NCBI GenBank assembly: GCA_038224615.1
Contig: JBBRFH010000230.1
Span: forward strand, 1-5,724
Length of the DNA stretch: 5,724 nucleotides
Direction of reading: 5' to 3'
Origin: JBBRFH01 sp038224615
Lineage (GTDB): Bacteria > Planctomycetota > Phycisphaerae > Tepidisphaerales > Tepidisphaeraceae
Positions 5,464 to 5,724 of this stretch are shown piece by piece. The stretch's first letter is position 1. Each line of letters begins with the position of its first letter. The notes under the pieces were generated by a model. That model did not search any database. It saw only the letters and a program-made list of their open reading frames with translations, and was not told where the DNA came from. The position numbers and the translations under genes are program-made.

Positions 5464-5724
5464 GCGTTACACGAACCCCACCTATTTTTTCACTGACCTG
5501 CCTTTGTAGTCTGTCCGCTATGGAACACCATGAATTGCGGCCGGGAGACTCTATTCGGGCGAAGTGGGCGAGGGCCATTAACGAGCATCGCGGCAGTGGA
5601 TTAGCGGTGAGGGTTTTTTGCCGGGAAAGGGCGCTTTCGGTTTCTTCGTTTTACCGCTGGCGACGGAGGTTGGAATCCGTGCGGGCCGGGGCGCGGTTCG
5701 TCGAGGTGAAGGCGGTGACGGACT
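5460..5724 (+). mobile_element. IS66-family insertion sequence, left end, partial
   Basis: The left boundary is placed at about 5459-5460, where GTGAGCGTTAC begins. IS66-family ends typically start GTAAGCG or a close variant, and the change in coding pattern falls at the same point. A TnpA-like gene begins 60 bases inside. IS66 elements duplicate 8 bases of target, so the duplicated target would be CTTGTATT at 5452-5459 if the element begins at 5460. The right end, the tnpB and tnpC genes and the second target copy lie outside the window, so neither completeness nor activity can be judged. Confidence 0.7.
5520..5724 (+). CDS. tnpA: IS66-family accessory protein TnpA, 3' end beyond the window
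   Basis: The first 68 codons are present and the frame is open at the window edge. The protein begins MEHHELRPGDSIRAKW. It then carries the segment SGLAVRVFCRERALSVSSFY followed by RWRRRLES, the helix-turn-helix-like signature of the small IS66 TnpA protein, and an RFVEVKAV stretch where TnpA proteins have their conserved beta segment. TnpA is required with TnpB for transposition of IS66-type elements, while the large TnpC is the transposase. There is no clear Shine-Dalgarno before the ATG. The frame is open back to the element's end, including a GTG at 5460, but ATG 5520 gives the usual N-terminal length. The family call is fairly sure; which IS66 subgroup is not. Confidence 0.8.
   Translation, partial: MEHHELRPGDSIRAKWARAINEHRGSGLAVRVFCRERALSVSSFYRWRRRLESVRAGARFVEVKAVTD

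Overview
The window is a high-GC bacterial chromosomal segment, above about 60% GC by eye. It carries four complete genes and, at the right edge, a gene start cut by an insertion sequence that runs out of the window. The mix fits a planctomycete or similar environmental Gram-negative lineage best: an ABC exporter with an N-terminal PH-like part and zinc ribbon paired with a DUF1854 protein, a HAD phosphatase fused to a membrane hairpin, dispersed CATTGGT heptamers, and an interspersed palindrome of the GTCATCCTGAGCGAAGCGAA type. That placement is inference from style and not from a marker gene.

Left half, minus strand, read right to left. From a short divergent promoter region (3069-3132), a 760-residue ABC exporter (786-3068) is followed after 127 bases by a 153-residue DUF1854 protein (198-659). 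The two families are known neighbours and are named in annotation as associated with cyanophycin metabolism, but no cyanophycin synthetase is visible here. The gap between them holds a near-perfect 29-base inverted repeat. The noncoding left edge (1-197) holds CATTGGT repeats enclosed by an 8-base inverted repeat, and a small palindrome.

Right half, plus strand. A short-chain dehydrogenase of the pteridine reductase (PTR1/FolM-like) type (3133-3864) is followed by a HAD phosphatase (3949-5262). The phosphatase has a GmhB-like catalytic domain, a long Pro/Ala/Thr/Ser-rich linker and a C-terminal two-helix membrane anchor, and it has lost most of the GmhB zinc ligands. Both genes have a -10-like box only 8-9 bases before the ATG and no Shine-Dalgarno sequence, so both may be translated from leaderless mRNAs.

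Right edge. A well-formed AAGGAG ribosome site and ATG begin a signal-peptide-like coding stretch that ends after 20 codons, at a TGA that appears to be supplied by the left end of an IS66-family element. The element's TnpA-like first gene starts at 5520 and continues past the window.

The genes do not form one obvious pathway. The ABC/DUF1854 pair is a functional unit. The reductase and the phosphatase are co-directional but appear to have separate promoters.
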